A DNA stretch of 64,000 nucleotides, taken from NCBI GenBank assembly GCA_022560025.1, contig JAFISE010000094.1, positions 62,001-126,000 of the forward strand. The letters are read 5' to 3'. The notes under the pieces are model-generated. The model saw nothing but the letters and a program-made list of their open reading frames with translations, was not told the DNA's origin and searched no databases. The stretch's first letter is position 1. The number at the start of each line of letters is the position of its first letter. This stretch comes from Stagonosporopsis chrysanthemi (lineage: Eukaryota; Ascomycota; Dothideomycetes; Pleosporales; Didymellaceae). A program made the translations under genes and the position numbers. Below, piece after piece: positions 22,367-34,235 of the stretch.

Positions 22367-22458
22367 GCAAAGTGTTTGGTATACTGCACAACAAAGAGGC
22401 CCAGCCCCACTACGAATAATGATAACACAGATCTCTCTTTTGTTGCCTCTTCAACGGC

Positions 22459-24419
22459 TCATTCAACTCTACCATCGTGCTTCGCCTTCCACTCCCGCGT
22501 CAAACCCTTGTAGTCCTCTGGACCGTACGGCTCCGTCCACTCCGCAATTCGGTTACTCTTCCGATGACTCTGCACACCGACATCCCTCAGCAGCATATCC
22601 ATATATGGCACAGCGTCGAACACAAAGTCTGGGAGCTTCGCGCCATATCCACAGGGATACCTCCATCGCCCGAACCTTGCGTGCAACGTCGTGATCCAGC
22701 GCGCCTGCTCTGCGTTAGGCAGACGATCCAAGTTGCCGTCGAAGTACGCCGAGATCCAAAGCGCCTGAGCCTGCGCACAGATTGATGTGCTGATGGTTGA
22801 GATCATACCCGCGAACGCGATGTTGCGCTTCTCCATTGTCGCTGGCGGCGCGATAAAGCGGTAGAGCTGGAATGGTTGATTTAACGACTCTGTGTCTGTC
22901 TCGCTGCGACTTGACTTAGGGACGTTGGGCTGATTCTGGAGACGAGGAAACGTGTTGAGGATGAGGGAATCCGCTTCTGTGACCAGCGGGTCGGACTTTT
23001 CAGAGTAGTATGGGACACCGAGGTCAGAGATGCGTCCGTGTGGGAGGAAGTTGATAGGTGGACGCGATTTCCAGCCTGTTGCGCAGAAGAATGTGTCAGC
23101 TTTGACTTCTTGGCCGTCGGAGAGATGGACGGTTTTATCGGACAAATGAGTGACGTCTGCGATATGAACGCGAACCTGGCCACTGCGGATGTAATCGAAG
23201 AAGTCGGTTGGGAAGTTTCGAATGCTCAGACCACTTCCGATCCAGAAGGGTGAGTGCCAGGGAGTCAGCTTCTTAGTTTCTGGATGCTTATTGAACTCCA
23301 TGAGATCGATTGCGTCGCTTCCAAGGATGCCCCAGAACGTATCGACGATCTTGCGGCCTAACCAGGTGCCATGCAAGAAGCGTCGAATGCCGCCATATCC
23401 ATCTTCGTCACCCCAGATGCAGGGACTCAGCCATGTCAAGAAGCGTGTATGAACAAGCTTCTCGAGCCACTTCTTGAGAGGCGTCACGTAAGGCGGCGCC
23501 ATCCAGACTGGTCCACGACCACTTTTGCGGATAATCATGTCAACTGAAACTCCGGCGCTGGCAAGGGCATATGCAGCATCCCACATGCTCTTACCACCTC
23601 CTAAGACGGCAACATTGCGAGCCTTCGTGAGCGTCTCAGCTTGGTCTCGAAAATCTTTGGAATGCAAGATTGGCGCGTTGAAGTCTGCTTCACCAACGAA
23701 GCTCGGTACGGAGGGCTCAGAAGTGAGCCCAGTGGCAATGATCAGCTTCTTTGCGTGTAGCGGCGCTTCTTCATCAGTCAGAGTATTTTTCGTGTTGAGA
23801 GTCCAATTGCCGGTCTTCAGGTTTTCTTCTGCAGACTCTACTCGAGTGTTCAATCGAGTGCGAGTATAGACACCGAACTCCTTTGCAAACGAAGTCAAGT
23901 ACTTGTGCAACACCGTGCCTGGAATATGCTCGCCTGGCTTCACACCAAAGGTAGCAGTGTCCATGGGAAAGTCACTAAACTCATAGGTGCCGAGCATATT
24001 GTTGGACTTCAGACCGGGGTAGAGGCGCTCATGACACCAAACGCCACCGATGCTGGGGCTGCTCTCGAGAACGACGATCTCTTCTTTGGGGTGAAGCTCA
24101 ATGTATGCTTTTGCTGCGGCAAGGCCGTACCAACCTGTGAGTTGACGTCAGTGTTATGCGTATCGTTACAACAGTATTGCGATTCTGCCCTGTGCGAGCT
24201 CAAGACCCAGCTGCGAGTCGTGAATAAGAAGTAACAGCGCTTGTTTGCAGGGAGCATGACAGCCATTCCACACGCCATGTCGGTACTTGACTCCTGAATC
24301 GACGACGAAGGACCGTGGATCCACTAGGAACTAAGGCATTGAAGAGGTGCCTTGCGATCAAGGAACGAACGAATGTGTGACCCACCTGTGCCTACAATGA
24401 CCAAGTCGACTTCCTCCAT
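22459..24419 (-). CDS. FAD-dependent monooxygenase (FMO-like)
   Basis: Exons 24419-24386 and 24134-22459 encode 569 residues. The join rebuilds the FAD Rossmann motif DLVIVGTGWYGLAAAKAY exactly. A second dinucleotide fold (VAVLGGGKSMWDAAYA) should bind NADPH. Other flavin-monooxygenase blocks are IIATGLTSEPSVPSF with ILHSKDFRD, and CATGWKSRPP near residue 330. HSKDF in place of the Baeyer-Villiger FxGxxxHxxxW motif points to an FMO-type N- or S-oxygenase. The intron (24385-24135, 251 nt) is the longest among the confident genes; no extra exon is needed since the motif is already continuous. It is convergent with the MFS transporter, so a small detoxification or metabolite module is possible but unproven. 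Confidence 0.9.
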
Positions 24420-25563
24420 TGTGGTTTTCTAGATCGGTTGATCTGGAGAGCGAAGAAAAAGCATCTATGAGAACAGTTGGGGAAATAGTAAAGTAGCTAT
24501 CCGAACCGGGTGCGGCCTGCAGAAGAGTGTTTGAAGAGCCTAAGATGTAGGCACAACGGGCCCAATCTCGGAAGGTGCCATTCATTGAAGGTTCGCAGGG
24601 TATCGCATCCTCTATTTCCCCTTTGGAGTATGCGAGAAACGGCTGTGACGGAACTGTGGACTGTCGGTGACTGTCAGCCAGTTAAGATCTCAGCTGCCGC
24701 TACCGAAATGTGACCGGTCACGGTGCTGTCGGGATATAAGTCTCAAATGGGCATGGTAAAGGACTATGTGGGGCATGCAAGGCTTCTACCGCCGCCAGAC
24801 CCATTACAACGGCGCCGACCCGAGCTGCGTAACCCCCGGCCACGTGCAGTGTTGAAATCATGCATATCCAAACGAGAGCATCGAGAAAGGAAATGATCTG
24901 TCGCACTTGTCGTAGTACGCAGAGGATTAGGGGCGTCTATTCCTTGCGTGGTTCGCGGCCAGGGTCCAAGACTGGCAGGGAATTAAATGTTACGACTGCC
25001 GACTTCGCATCTGCAGCTCTGCTCCTCAGAGTGCGGTCAGAATGCGACAGCCTCATGGGAAGAGATTGAGTCTGTCAAGAGTGTACATCGACATGATAAT
25101 CAGGCCGAGGGAGTACCGATAGCAACAGAAAAGGCCAACAAGAACGCCATGCCAGACCCAGCGGGCGGTTTATCCCTTGTCTTTTTCTCGTCGTTTGAAA
25201 CCCCTGCCATACCGTGCACACGGTGCGACTCTGCGCTCCCCACCTCAACCTGCCTCTGATTGGAGAAGGAAGCGTTTGTCTCTATGTTCCGTGGACGTGC
25301 GAATGGCCGGCTTGACCACTAGACTTCCACTTCTGCACAAGGAGCAAACGAAACGAGACACAGATGGTCCGCTTCTCTTTCCGTAAGCGTATGGTGCCAC
25401 TGATAGGCCATATGGCTTGCAAACGCGTCCGTAGTTCGCCGTGTTTCTGATTGTCTGGGGGACCGATGAGTCGCCCATTAAGAATGGAGGACATCAGTGC
25501 CATGTCGCAGACTTGATATCGATCTTTCCTCACGATTGTAGTGGAGCAACGCTCCGAACGAGT
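24420..25563. other. Divergent intergenic region, 1.14 kb
   Basis: Between the FMO (-) and rhodopsin-domain gene (+) starts. It contains several short ORFs without coding character. Presumed promoters of both genes. Confidence 0.45.
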
Positions 25564-26868
25564 ATGGGCGACTCTTTCACGACTGAGGCCTTCACCCTTC
25601 TTGGTGTGGGCATCGCAACCATCGCATTGAGAGTCGTTGCGCGCGCGACTTCCGTGGGGTTCAAAAGATTCCAGTTCGATGACTACCTCATGTGTGTTGC
25701 TGCTGTTTGTCTACCCATGCCCCTGGTTTGAACTTGACTAACCCGCTATAGATCATCTATGCACTCGAAACAGCAACAGCGTACATTGTCGGCGCCTGGT
25801 TCCGCGGACTTGCGAATAATGGCATGACAGACGCGCAGCGCAAGATGCTCGACCTCAAGTCGCACGAATACTCACTGCGTGTTGGAGGATCAAAAACGCA
25901 ACTGGTAGGATGGAGCCTGTACACGCTACTTCTGTGGACGTTGAAGTTGTGTATGTGCCACTTCTACTCAAGACTGACGTGCGTAACCCTGCTCGTAACC
26001 GACGTCGTACTGACAGCGTGTAGGTCTGGACTTCACCAACTAGAACTTCGTGTCAAGATCGGCTATTATCTGATCGGTGCGACATATATTGCGACAGAAC
26101 TGTCCATTCTGTTGGGCTGTCAGCCATTTAGACACAATTGGCAAATATTTCCCAATCCAGGCAGTAGGCGCACTGAACCTAAGCATTTTGACGTACTGGC
26201 TAATGCTCTCAGACTTCTGCCAACCAGCCATATCCAAGATCGACCTATACGTGACCGTCATCCTCAATGTTCTCACCGACATGTATCTCATGTCGATACC
26301 CATGCCCATGCTGTGGAAGGCGAACCTGGAGCTCAAGAGGAAACTGACGCTTATTCTCATCTTCGGGGGCGGGGTTTTCGTCATGATGGCCGGAATACTA
26401 CGTTGCGCGCTTATTATCAAGGACCCGACCAATGGCGCACAAGCTGCAGGCAGCTGGGCATGTCGCGAAACGTTCGTTGCAGTAGTCATTGGCAACATAC
26501 CAATGATCTACCCGCTTACGCGTCGTGGCGTCGAGAAAGTGTACTCAATGGCCGGTGGCTCCAGGTATGAACAACAATCGCGAAGCAACGGCTACCAGCA
26601 TGATGGCGACTCGTTGCCTCTCAAGTCCAGCCTGAGCAAGCCTGCACGTCGTGGGAAGAACCGCAGTGTACACGAGCTGCCGACCACATGGAATGATGAA
26701 CTGCCCATAGATGGGTGGGAAAGCGAGAGGTCGGGTTCGATCAAACACTTGAAGACGCTTTCCCAAGATGGCGTTGTCGAGGTGCGGGAAGAGATGAGAG
26801 GTATCCAGGTCACACGGGAAACGATCCTTCACTCGGAACCGAGGAAGTCGTGTCCAGGCAACCACTAG
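25564..26868 (+). CDS. Fungal rhodopsin-domain integral membrane protein
   Basis: Exons 25564-25704, 25752-25978, 26024-26163 and 26213-26868 encode 387 residues; every join is GT-AG and restores family sequence. The first exon ends FKRFQFDDYLM-CVAA, the second contains GLANNGMTDAQR and LLLWTLKLCMCHFYSRLT, the third GYYLIGATYIATELSILLGC, and the last FCQPAISKIDLYVTVILNVL and GGGVFVMMAGILRCALI. Seven membrane helices and the DDY, FYSRLT, CQPAIS landmarks are typical of the large fungal family with the rhodopsin-like domain (PF20684), related to PTH11-type receptors but without a CFEM domain here. Function is generally unknown. The C-terminal ~110 residues are hydrophilic and basic. The first intron has the unusual donor GTTTGT but a perfect TGACTAAC branch. 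Confidence 0.9.
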
Positions 26869-27215
26869 AAGGTATGATAAATACGGCACGACCACGTGGC
26901 GATGGACTTGAAACAACTTGGCAATGTCATCATAGCCAGGTCCCGAAATAGTATTTGGTATCAATCAACTAGCAATGTTCCATGTCCATGCAATGCTAAA
27001 CGTCATGACAGTTGTGCTTTGTCATAGGTGCAGACTCCATATATTTCCCCTGAACCGAGTACGATAAAATGCATCATGAACCCAGGTTGAGAACCACTAA
27101 CGCCGATGCTATGCATGTGTAAGAATTCAGATGTCTTATCCGATAAGCACTAGTGGAGGTGCTGATGAAAAGGAATGGCTCGAAAATCCCAGCTCTGTTG
27201 AGATACACCAGTGTC
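26869..27215. other. Intergenic, convergent 3' ends
   Basis: 347 bp between the rhodopsin-domain gene (+) and TAF1 (-) stops. Nothing recognised. Confidence 0.45.
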
Positions 27216-30200
27216 CTAGAGCGGCGAACCGGCGGTCTGGGGTGTAGCGGGCACGGGAGTTGCAGCAGAGGCATCCTTGAAGGTGTCGCTCTGCTTCTTC
27301 TGGCCATTGAGGAGCGGGCAAAGCCTGGATCGAACGATTAGCAAGATGAAGAGTTGTCCGCGATGATGAAGTAACATACTTCTTGTTTGTCTTGATGTGG
27401 CCAACTTCACCACAATTAGCACACTTTCTAGGTGTTGCGCCGCCTTTGCCGGGACCTCCATCTCCAGTCGATTGACCTTTGGCCTTCTCACGACCCTGTC
27501 GACGTTCCATGTTACGCTCGAGACGCTTTAGCTCGGCCATGAGCTTCAGTTGCTGTTGACGATCGTACTCTGCATCACCGGTAGGCTTGATGTCGTCAAG
27601 ACGCATGTTCATCAGGCGATCTTGCTTCTTGCGTTTGATATACATTTTGATCACCTCAGGATCGGTGACCGTCACCACCTGTTGTTCAAACTCGTCGTAC
27701 TTGTTTCTGATGGTACGGGTAATACGCAGCTTCTTGCCATGGGTGTCCGCATTGCTATTGCGACTGAGTTGACTCATTGTGTCGTCGTCGCCACGCATGA
27801 GAGCTGGCGTGCCGATCTCAGAACGTCCGCGTGTGGCGTTGCGGGCTGCAGCTGAATCTACATCCTCTTCGATATCTTCTGGTGGGTTCGTGGCGGAAAG
27901 ATTTTCCTTCTGTTTATTCCAAATGCGCTTGATGGCGTTCTCATACATCGCTTGTTGCTGTTGAACGTTGTAGCTGTGACCACTGAGTTCCTTCTGCTTC
28001 TTTGCGTTAACTTGATCTGCAGCACTTTGCCCGACATCGCGGAACCCTCCTTTCATGGAGACCTTGATGAAGCTGAAGCCAAGACCTTGTCCAGTAGGAT
28101 CGCCTTCGCCGTGCAACTCAAGCATGGCCTTGCCAGCACAAGCATTCAGGAAGTTCTTTGTGGTATTCCAGGGTGCCAATTTGACCGCCGAGTTTTCGCC
28201 CTCCGCTTCTTCCTCGTCATCCCTGATGTCGTTTGACTTGATACCGGAGTCTTGGAGCTGCTTGTCACCAGCATGCATTGAATCTATGAGACATACATCC
28301 TCGGGTTTGATCCAGGTGCGCAATGTGGGCTCGTCCGGGATCGTCTCGCCCTCTTGTGGCTTCCATGTGCCAAGGTCTTTGTCGTACTTCATAATTTCGC
28401 GCATGCGGGATCGGTTCTGGGCAATCTCGGTTCCTGGAAGATGCAGCTTGATCATCTCGTTGCTGACCCATGGCTGTCTGATATTGTACTGCTCACCCCT
28501 CCTGTACATGCGGAAAGAGAGCATCTTGAGGCGCTTCTTGGAAGCCTCAGTAACCTTGCGTGCATGTGTACCCGGCACTTCGACTGAAGGGAACTGTTGA
28601 CCGACAACAAGTAAGTGGGGAATGTTGCGCATATAGTACTTGGTGCCGTTAACACCAGTCTTACTTCTGCTGACAAGGAAATCGGTTGACTCTGGCTTAT
28701 GCTTGAAGACAGGCGCTCGGTACATGGCATTGTGTAGAGTCAGTACTTCCTGGCCAGGCTCAACTTGGCCAAAGAGCGAGAAGGGACTCTTGTCCTGAGG
28801 CAGCAGCACTGAAGTTTCTCCAATGCCATCTTCGCGCTTTGGTCGTGCACTGTCTTCCATATCCTTGCGGCGATAATAATTAAGGATCTTGATGCCCATT
28901 CCGAAATTCGATAGTGTTGTGGGATATTCTTCGGAGTACTCTGCAAGCAGGAGGTCCGAGTTGTCACCCACATTAAGATCCTCAGCTGTGGCAAATGCGT
29001 CCGATGGTTTGAGGTTCTTTTTGTGCTTTCGCTTGACGGATTTGAGTAAGGAGATGCTAGCCCGCTCTCCTGGCCTGAACTCGATCGTAGGCCTGTGGAA
29101 GGATCGCAGCTCGCGATCTGTGAGGTTGACTTTATAGAAGGGATACTGCAACTTCAACGCAGGCAAGCTGTGTTCGACGTTCATGTGTCCAATCGTGCTG
29201 CGGACCTTTTGCTGGCTGCTCTCTTTGAGCGCATCATAGGCCTCGTCGTTAGAGATGTTGTATCGTTTGAACATTGGGTTCGCAAGACTGCCGCGATTAT
29301 CACGCTTGAGACCGAGACCCGTCATTCGCGGTTTAGGCGGCTCTGCGCTTGGTTGCTGGACATCCAGCAAGAGATGTGGGTCGTTCATATCTAGGATGAT
29401 TTTCTTAGCAATCCTTGCAGTCTCCGCCTCCGGATCGTCCCAAGACGGTAGATCCATGTGATCGTATACTGAGAACGTGACAGGTTTTTCTCGACTACCA
29501 AGCTTTCGCTTCTTTGATGGTACGAGGCTGCGTATCCAGTCGGTATCGTCTTCTCCTAGAATCGTGTCCGGAGGCGATAAGAGCTGACCAGCATCAGAAG
29601 TGCTTTCGTCGTCAAAGACATCCCAGTCTTCACAAGCAATCTTCAAATCGCTCCAGCAGACATTTCCGATCCTCTCGCGGTCATCAAGTGGGTCGAGGTT
29701 GTCCAGCTCCATCTGATCGTCGCCGCCTTGCTCTTCTTTGGCGACCCTTGTGATGAAGATGAGACCGCCCTGCTCTTCCTCCAATTGACGTTTTGATCCG
29801 GTTGCAGGACCTGCCGAAGGCAGTCGAAAGCTCTTCTCCTGATCTATTGCGATTTCGAGGCTTGCCTTGGTCAATGGCATGAGTTTCGGCTGCTTCTGCG
29901 GCACTTTGGGAATGTAAAAGGCACGGTTGCGTGGCACCAGGCTGAAAAATCGTGGTGGTACTAACTCCTCGAAGTTGGGCCACATCTTCTCGAAGTCCTC
30001 TCTCGAGGTCTTTGGACCTTCTGCGCCGTCGCCCTCCTTGCCACCACGCGCCAGATTGAACAGGCGCTTCTGCTCAAGCCACTCTGGGTCATCATCATCG
30101 TCGTCTTCTTGTGTTGCCCCAAAGTTCATGGTCTGTGACGCAGACTGCGCTCTCCCATCGCCAGCGCTGGTGGTGTGTGAAAGTGCTCCGCTAATTAAGT

Positions 30201-30600
30201 CCTCAATGGAATCGACCGGTCTGTCCTTGTTGTGGTGCGTACGTTCCATAACGGGACTTGAAAGTCCATCGCCGAACAAATCATCCATATCATCGCCACC
30301 ATCCTCAAAGCTTTCCGCGGAGTCTTGCACTGTAGTCCCGCTGAAGTTTTGGTTGTTCGAAGCGCCATCATTCCCCATGGTAAACTCCTCCTCCGGCAGG
30401 TCGTCGTCAGAAATATCCTCATAATCGACGGCGTCGTCCGCCTTCTCTCCTCGGTCGAGTTCGCGATTGTTCAACGACTGAAAGAAGTCTTCGCCACCTG
30501 TAGCAGCACCGACCTGTGCCGACTGTAGCAGCTTGCCGAGGTCGTCATCGTCTGCATCGTTCGCTGGCGCAGCAGCTGGGGGGTTCTGATCGAAAGACAT
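27216..30600 (-). CDS. taf1: TFIID subunit TAF1
   Basis: Exons 30600-27380 and 27324-27216 encode 1109 residues. TAF1 is the TFIID scaffold that touches TBP and core promoter DNA. An acidic N-terminus (DDDDLGKLLQSAQVG; later DISDDDLPEEEF) fits the TBP-binding TAND region. The large central DUF3591 domain is recognised from blocks such as PPRFFSLVPRNRAFYIPKV, LTDRELRSFHRPTIEF, YYMRNIPHLLVVGQQFPSVE and FLNACAGKAMLELHGEGDPT. A zinc knuckle (KCANCGEVGHIKTN, then LCP after the intron) closes the protein. There are no bromodomains, as in yeast TAF1. The single intron (27379-27325) cuts the zinc knuckle; unspliced reading runs on to 27136 but loses the last cysteine. Confidence 0.93.
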
Positions 30601-31241
30601 GGTCGCGTGCGAGGTATTGGCACCGGTTCGCGCTGGTAGCTTCTGACAGCGAAGAGACTTTTAGCGCAAGGTATGCGCGAAATAGCTCAGTGTATGGGAG
30701 TCGACAGTGCAGGAGCCCTCGTGGGGGTTTAAGCGTCGAGGGGTGCGCCGCTCCTCATTCACGCCGCCCGCGCCGCCGGTGTCGCGCGCAATCGTTCTGT
30801 GAGTAGTGGCTTGTCGAGCGGTATGGCGAATGTTCGTAGTCCCCACTAAACAAAGCTGGCGTGAAACAAACGGTTTCGAGGTTGTGGTGGCCTGCGGGCG
30901 CGTTGAGGTGTTCCTGCGACGGAGGCAGAAGCTCAAGAGCGGGTTGCGCACGGGCCGCTTTACGATGGTCCAGCACGCGTCACCGTGAACAGTGAAGGAA
31001 GGCATTTTGGATCATTACTTGGATCTGCAGTCGCGTACTTTAGATCACGCGACCTATTACAAGCTCATACACACAGTTGCGTAAACGTTTCATTTCGTAG
31101 GTTCTACCGGCATCTCTGCATGCTCAATCCCGCATATGACATTGTTCACTGCTTGCCGTGATCTTACTCAGGCTTCCTCCTCTGTAACATCGAAGTTGAA
31201 ATCTCCGAAATATGTACATAATGCCTAGATAGAGTCAACAA
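30601..31241. other. Intergenic, TAF1 promoter / TGS1 3' flank
   Basis: 641 bp upstream of TAF1 and downstream of TGS1. No gene supported. Confidence 0.45.
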
Positions 31242-32081
31242 CTACTCCGCCTCCAGATGAATCTTACGTACCTTGCTAGCACCCATGATGGCGTAGTGCG
31301 CTACCTCAAGTTTCTGATCTGCGGGCACATGCTTTGCAATCTGATTCAAATCCGAGTTCCGTGGCAGGTACAGAACAACCTCGTTGCTGTATTTGGTGAA
31401 GCTTTTGTAAAGCTTATCAAGGTTGTACGGCTCCATCTTTGTCAGGTCAAAGATATCATCCTCGCCATAACTGGTGCCTGCACTCGTCAGTCTCGCACTC
31501 CAAGAACCTCAGAAAAGAACACTTGCCTCCCCAAGGGGGACTAGCAAAGATGATGGTATTCTTCTGACCTGCGAATCGGTTGATGGCCTCGAAGCAGTCG
31601 CCAGCAAGCCAGAAGATCTTATTCGCAACACCGTAGATCTCTGCGTTATGCTTTGCACATTTCAACGTTTTGGGATCTTTCTCGATGGCAAAGACACGCT
31701 CCCAGCGCCCTGACCGAGCTAGAGCGATTGCATTGCCGCCCACACCTGCAAATGCGTCGATGATTACAGTCTTGTCTTTTGGAGCTGACTCTGAAATATG
31801 TGCTGCGATCTTGCTTGACCATGTCAGTTGCAAGTCGAGGCTGAATGGAAGACATGCTCACTTCGCTATGGGCTCCGGTGTTACTCCAAACCATGCATCT
31901 TCCGTCATCCAGATGCCTTCATCGTACTTGTCCCAAATTTTAAAGCGCTGGAACCAGTACCTGTGTATCGTCAGTATTGCAAACGTTGGAAGTCCAACAT
32001 TGAAACCACTCACTTCTGCAAGTGTGCGGGAAACTGGTCGACACTGCGCCATTGGTGAACACCGTCTGGCACTTCTGCCAT
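31242..32081 (-). CDS. tgs1: Trimethylguanosine synthase (snRNA/snoRNA cap hypermethylase)
   Basis: Exons 32081-32014, 31960-31862, 31813-31527 and 31477-31242 encode 229 residues, near the size of the yeast enzyme core. TGS1 adds two methyl groups to the m7G cap of snRNAs and snoRNAs using S-adenosylmethionine, in the nucleus or nucleolus. Motifs: YWFQRFKIWDKYDEGIWMT at the N-terminus, the SAM-binding VIIDAFAGVGGNAIALAR, and the catalytic FASPPWGGTSYGEDD. The last intron (31526-31478) uses a GC donor: the boundary is GG/GCAAGT and joining at AG 31479-31478 rebuilds the invariant SPPWGG-TSY. The third exon begins after a TCAAG acceptor, with a CTGAC branch. Confidence 0.93.
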
Positions 32082-32529
32082 CCTGCTTGAGTAGATGCCC
32101 TACTCCACGATGATAGCCTGTAATCAGCTCCTTGTTGAACTACGCAGAGAGTACTGGAGAAGATAGGGTCGAAGTTGTAATAACTTGTTCAAGTAAGGTC
32201 TGGTAGGCAGGTCTTCGAAGAAAGCAACTTCAACAGTCTAACCTCTTATAGACTAGTGTACAATCATGCTCTTGCTATCAACTAAGTTTTGTTTTCACTT
32301 TGATCAGGTCTATTACTCAGTCGTCATATAAGCTCTCCAAGTAATGCGTGTTATCCCTTGTAAGTTGCAGTACTTGTGGGTTTGAACCTGCAACAACCCA
32401 AACCGAATATCTTCAACCGCGCACTAGCGTCCATGAGCTATGGCCACGACAACAAGCCTGAAGCAGAACGCTCAACCTGTCATCACCACCAACACCCAAA
32501 CCACAACTACAAGAGACCCTTCACGCATC
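32082..32529. promoter_or_regulatory. Divergent intergenic region, TGS1 / GRASP
   Basis: 448 bp between the two start codons on opposite strands; it must contain both promoters. Relatively AT-rich at 32150-32330. No specific element recognised. Confidence 0.45.
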
Positions 32530-33864
32530 ATGTCTACGATGTTTGGGGCCTTGAATCGCTTCATCTCTCGTCTGGATGCCGCCCCACAGGACCAGCAACA
32601 ATCTGGTGTTGGCGGCGCGTATGGCTTCCAGGTCTTGAGGAACGCGAACCAGGAAATCCCTCTGGAGCCATGGTTCGACTTTGTTATTGGGATCAATGGC
32701 CGGACTATTGTGAGTGTTCAAGAGGGTCTGACCCATATTCGATCGATCTGACGGGGCGTACAGGATAACCCTGACGCCGGGCTGTTTGCAACAGAGGTGC
32801 GCAACGCTGCAGGCACCACAATCAGCTTGGGTGTCTTCAGTGCGAAGGTAAGCAAGATCATGTCTCTTAGAGTCACGAGTTAGGTGCCTTGCAGGAGGGT
32901 GCCAGCACCCGCGTGCTCTTTTACAGGCCGCCATCTTTTTTTTTGTATGGGTTAATGTCTACATTCGACGTTGCACTATCATTCGATAACACGAACTAAA
33001 TTGGTCATCAGGGACAAGTAATCCGTGAGATCTACCTAAGCATCCCTTCTGAGAAACCCACTTTGGGCGTCTCACTGCAATGGTCACCACTCGCCATCGC
33101 AGAAGACGTCTGGCATATCCTTGACGTGGCTCCCAACTCTCCTGCCGACACTGCTGGAATGCTGCCATATGGCGACTATGTCATCGGCAGCCCAGAGGGT
33201 CTAGTCCGTGGAGAGTCAGGATTAGGTGAACTTGTTGAAGATGTACAAAGGTTTCATTCCAAGCTAGACACTGTTGCGACTGACGCAAGCATAGTTTATG
33301 AACCGCCCACTCCGACTTCTTGTGTACAACCATGAGTACAATGTCACGCGGCCAGTCACCATCACGCCAACGCGCAATTGGGGCGGCGAAGGGGCGTTGG
33401 GCTGTGTACTAGGCTTCGGGGCTCTTCACCGCATTCCTGCATCCTTGGAAGAGCCACCGCAAGCGCCAGGAGAGACCCTGTTCTCTGCGAACAGCGTGCC
33501 AACCTCTTTCGACGAGAAGCGGCCCCTAATCTCTGATATTTCTTCCGGTCAGGACGGCGCCGGCAGTGGATCCGAGCTTTTCGTACCAGCGAACATTGCC
33601 ATGCCAGCGAAGTCTCCACCACCGCAAGGTTCGGCGCCGCCTAGGCGGAAGCAGCGGGTACATGCTGCTGCGCCTGGAAGCGGTGGCTTGGATGATTACT
33701 TCAAAGAAGGCGAGCAGAAGAGCAAGGAAGACGACTACACGCCGAAAGGCAAGGGCGGTGTGCCTCCCCCACCAAAGGCTGGTGGACCACCTCGTGGACC
33801 GCCTAAAAGCAGCACACCTGTGCAGGGTGAAGCTGAAGCGCCCGCCGCCGAGGCAGCAGCGTAA
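32530..33864 (+). CDS. grh1: Golgi reassembly stacking protein GRASP/Grh1
   Basis: Exons 32530-32709, 32764-32847, 33012-33242 and 33295-33864 encode 354 residues, all joins in phase 0. The two PDZ-like GRASP domains are evident: YGFQVLRNANQEIPLEPWFD with NPDAGLFATEVRN in the first, then VWHILDVAPNSPADTAGMLP, GDYVIGSPEGLVRGESGLGE and NRPLRLLVYNHEY in the second, ending NWGGEGALGCVLGFGALHRI. The C-terminal 150 residues are Pro/Gly/Lys-rich. GRASP tethers early Golgi membranes and acts in unconventional secretion. The N-terminus (MSTMFGALNRFISRLD) lacks the Gly2 of myristoylated animal GRASP and looks amphipathic, as in yeast Grh1. The third intron is 164 nt, others ~50. Confidence 0.94.
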
Positions 33865-33971
33865 GAGTCATGATGTACGTAGGGGTTTGACTATGCCACC
33901 GTTAGCTTTGACGTTCTGCGAGAAGCGTCAAAGAAAGACATACCCTTTATTCCAGTCACAGACATATGTGA

Positions 33972-34235
33972 TCATTCGAAGAGCTCCTCGCGGAAACGGC
34001 TGACCCTCCTGTTCTTTTTCTCTGTCTCTATCTCCTTGGGTGTCTCGTAGACGTCATCCTCCTCGATAAAGGAGTCCATTCGTGGCTGTGCCTCAGGACG
34101 CTGCACACTGTAGTCCTTGCGGCCAGTGACTTTCTCGAAAGTAGAGACCTGTGGCGAAGTCGGTGACGAGTTTGGCGATGACGAGGGAGACATCTTGGTC
34201 TTGATCTTGGTCGTGAGAGTGCGTAGGAGAGCCAT
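33972..34235 (-). CDS. Small hydrophilic hypothetical protein, 87 aa
   Basis: Single exon; starts MALLRTLTTKIKTKMSPSSS, then a Ser/Pro block, FEKVTGRKDYSVQRPEAQPR and an acidic patch (IEEDDVYETP), ending RVSRFREELFE. No signal peptide or membrane segment. The basic amphipathic N-terminus and Ser/Pro centre look like a real small protein, possibly nuclear or phosphorylated. Its stop lies 107 bp from the GRASP stop in convergent layout. I do not recognise the family. Confidence 0.6.
   Translation of the reverse strand: MALLRTLTTKIKTKMSPSSSPNSSPTSPQVSTFEKVTGRKDYSVQRPEAQPRMDSFIEEDDVYETPKEIETEKKNRRVSRFREELFE

Noticed and set aside
27136..27330. Unspliced C-terminal extension of TAF1
   Set aside because: Reading through the intron destroys the last cysteine of the zinc knuckle; splicing restores it.
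32365..32395. GGTTCAAACCC on the minus strand as a tRNA T loop
   Set aside because: The five-base T stem cannot form and no A box lies upstream.
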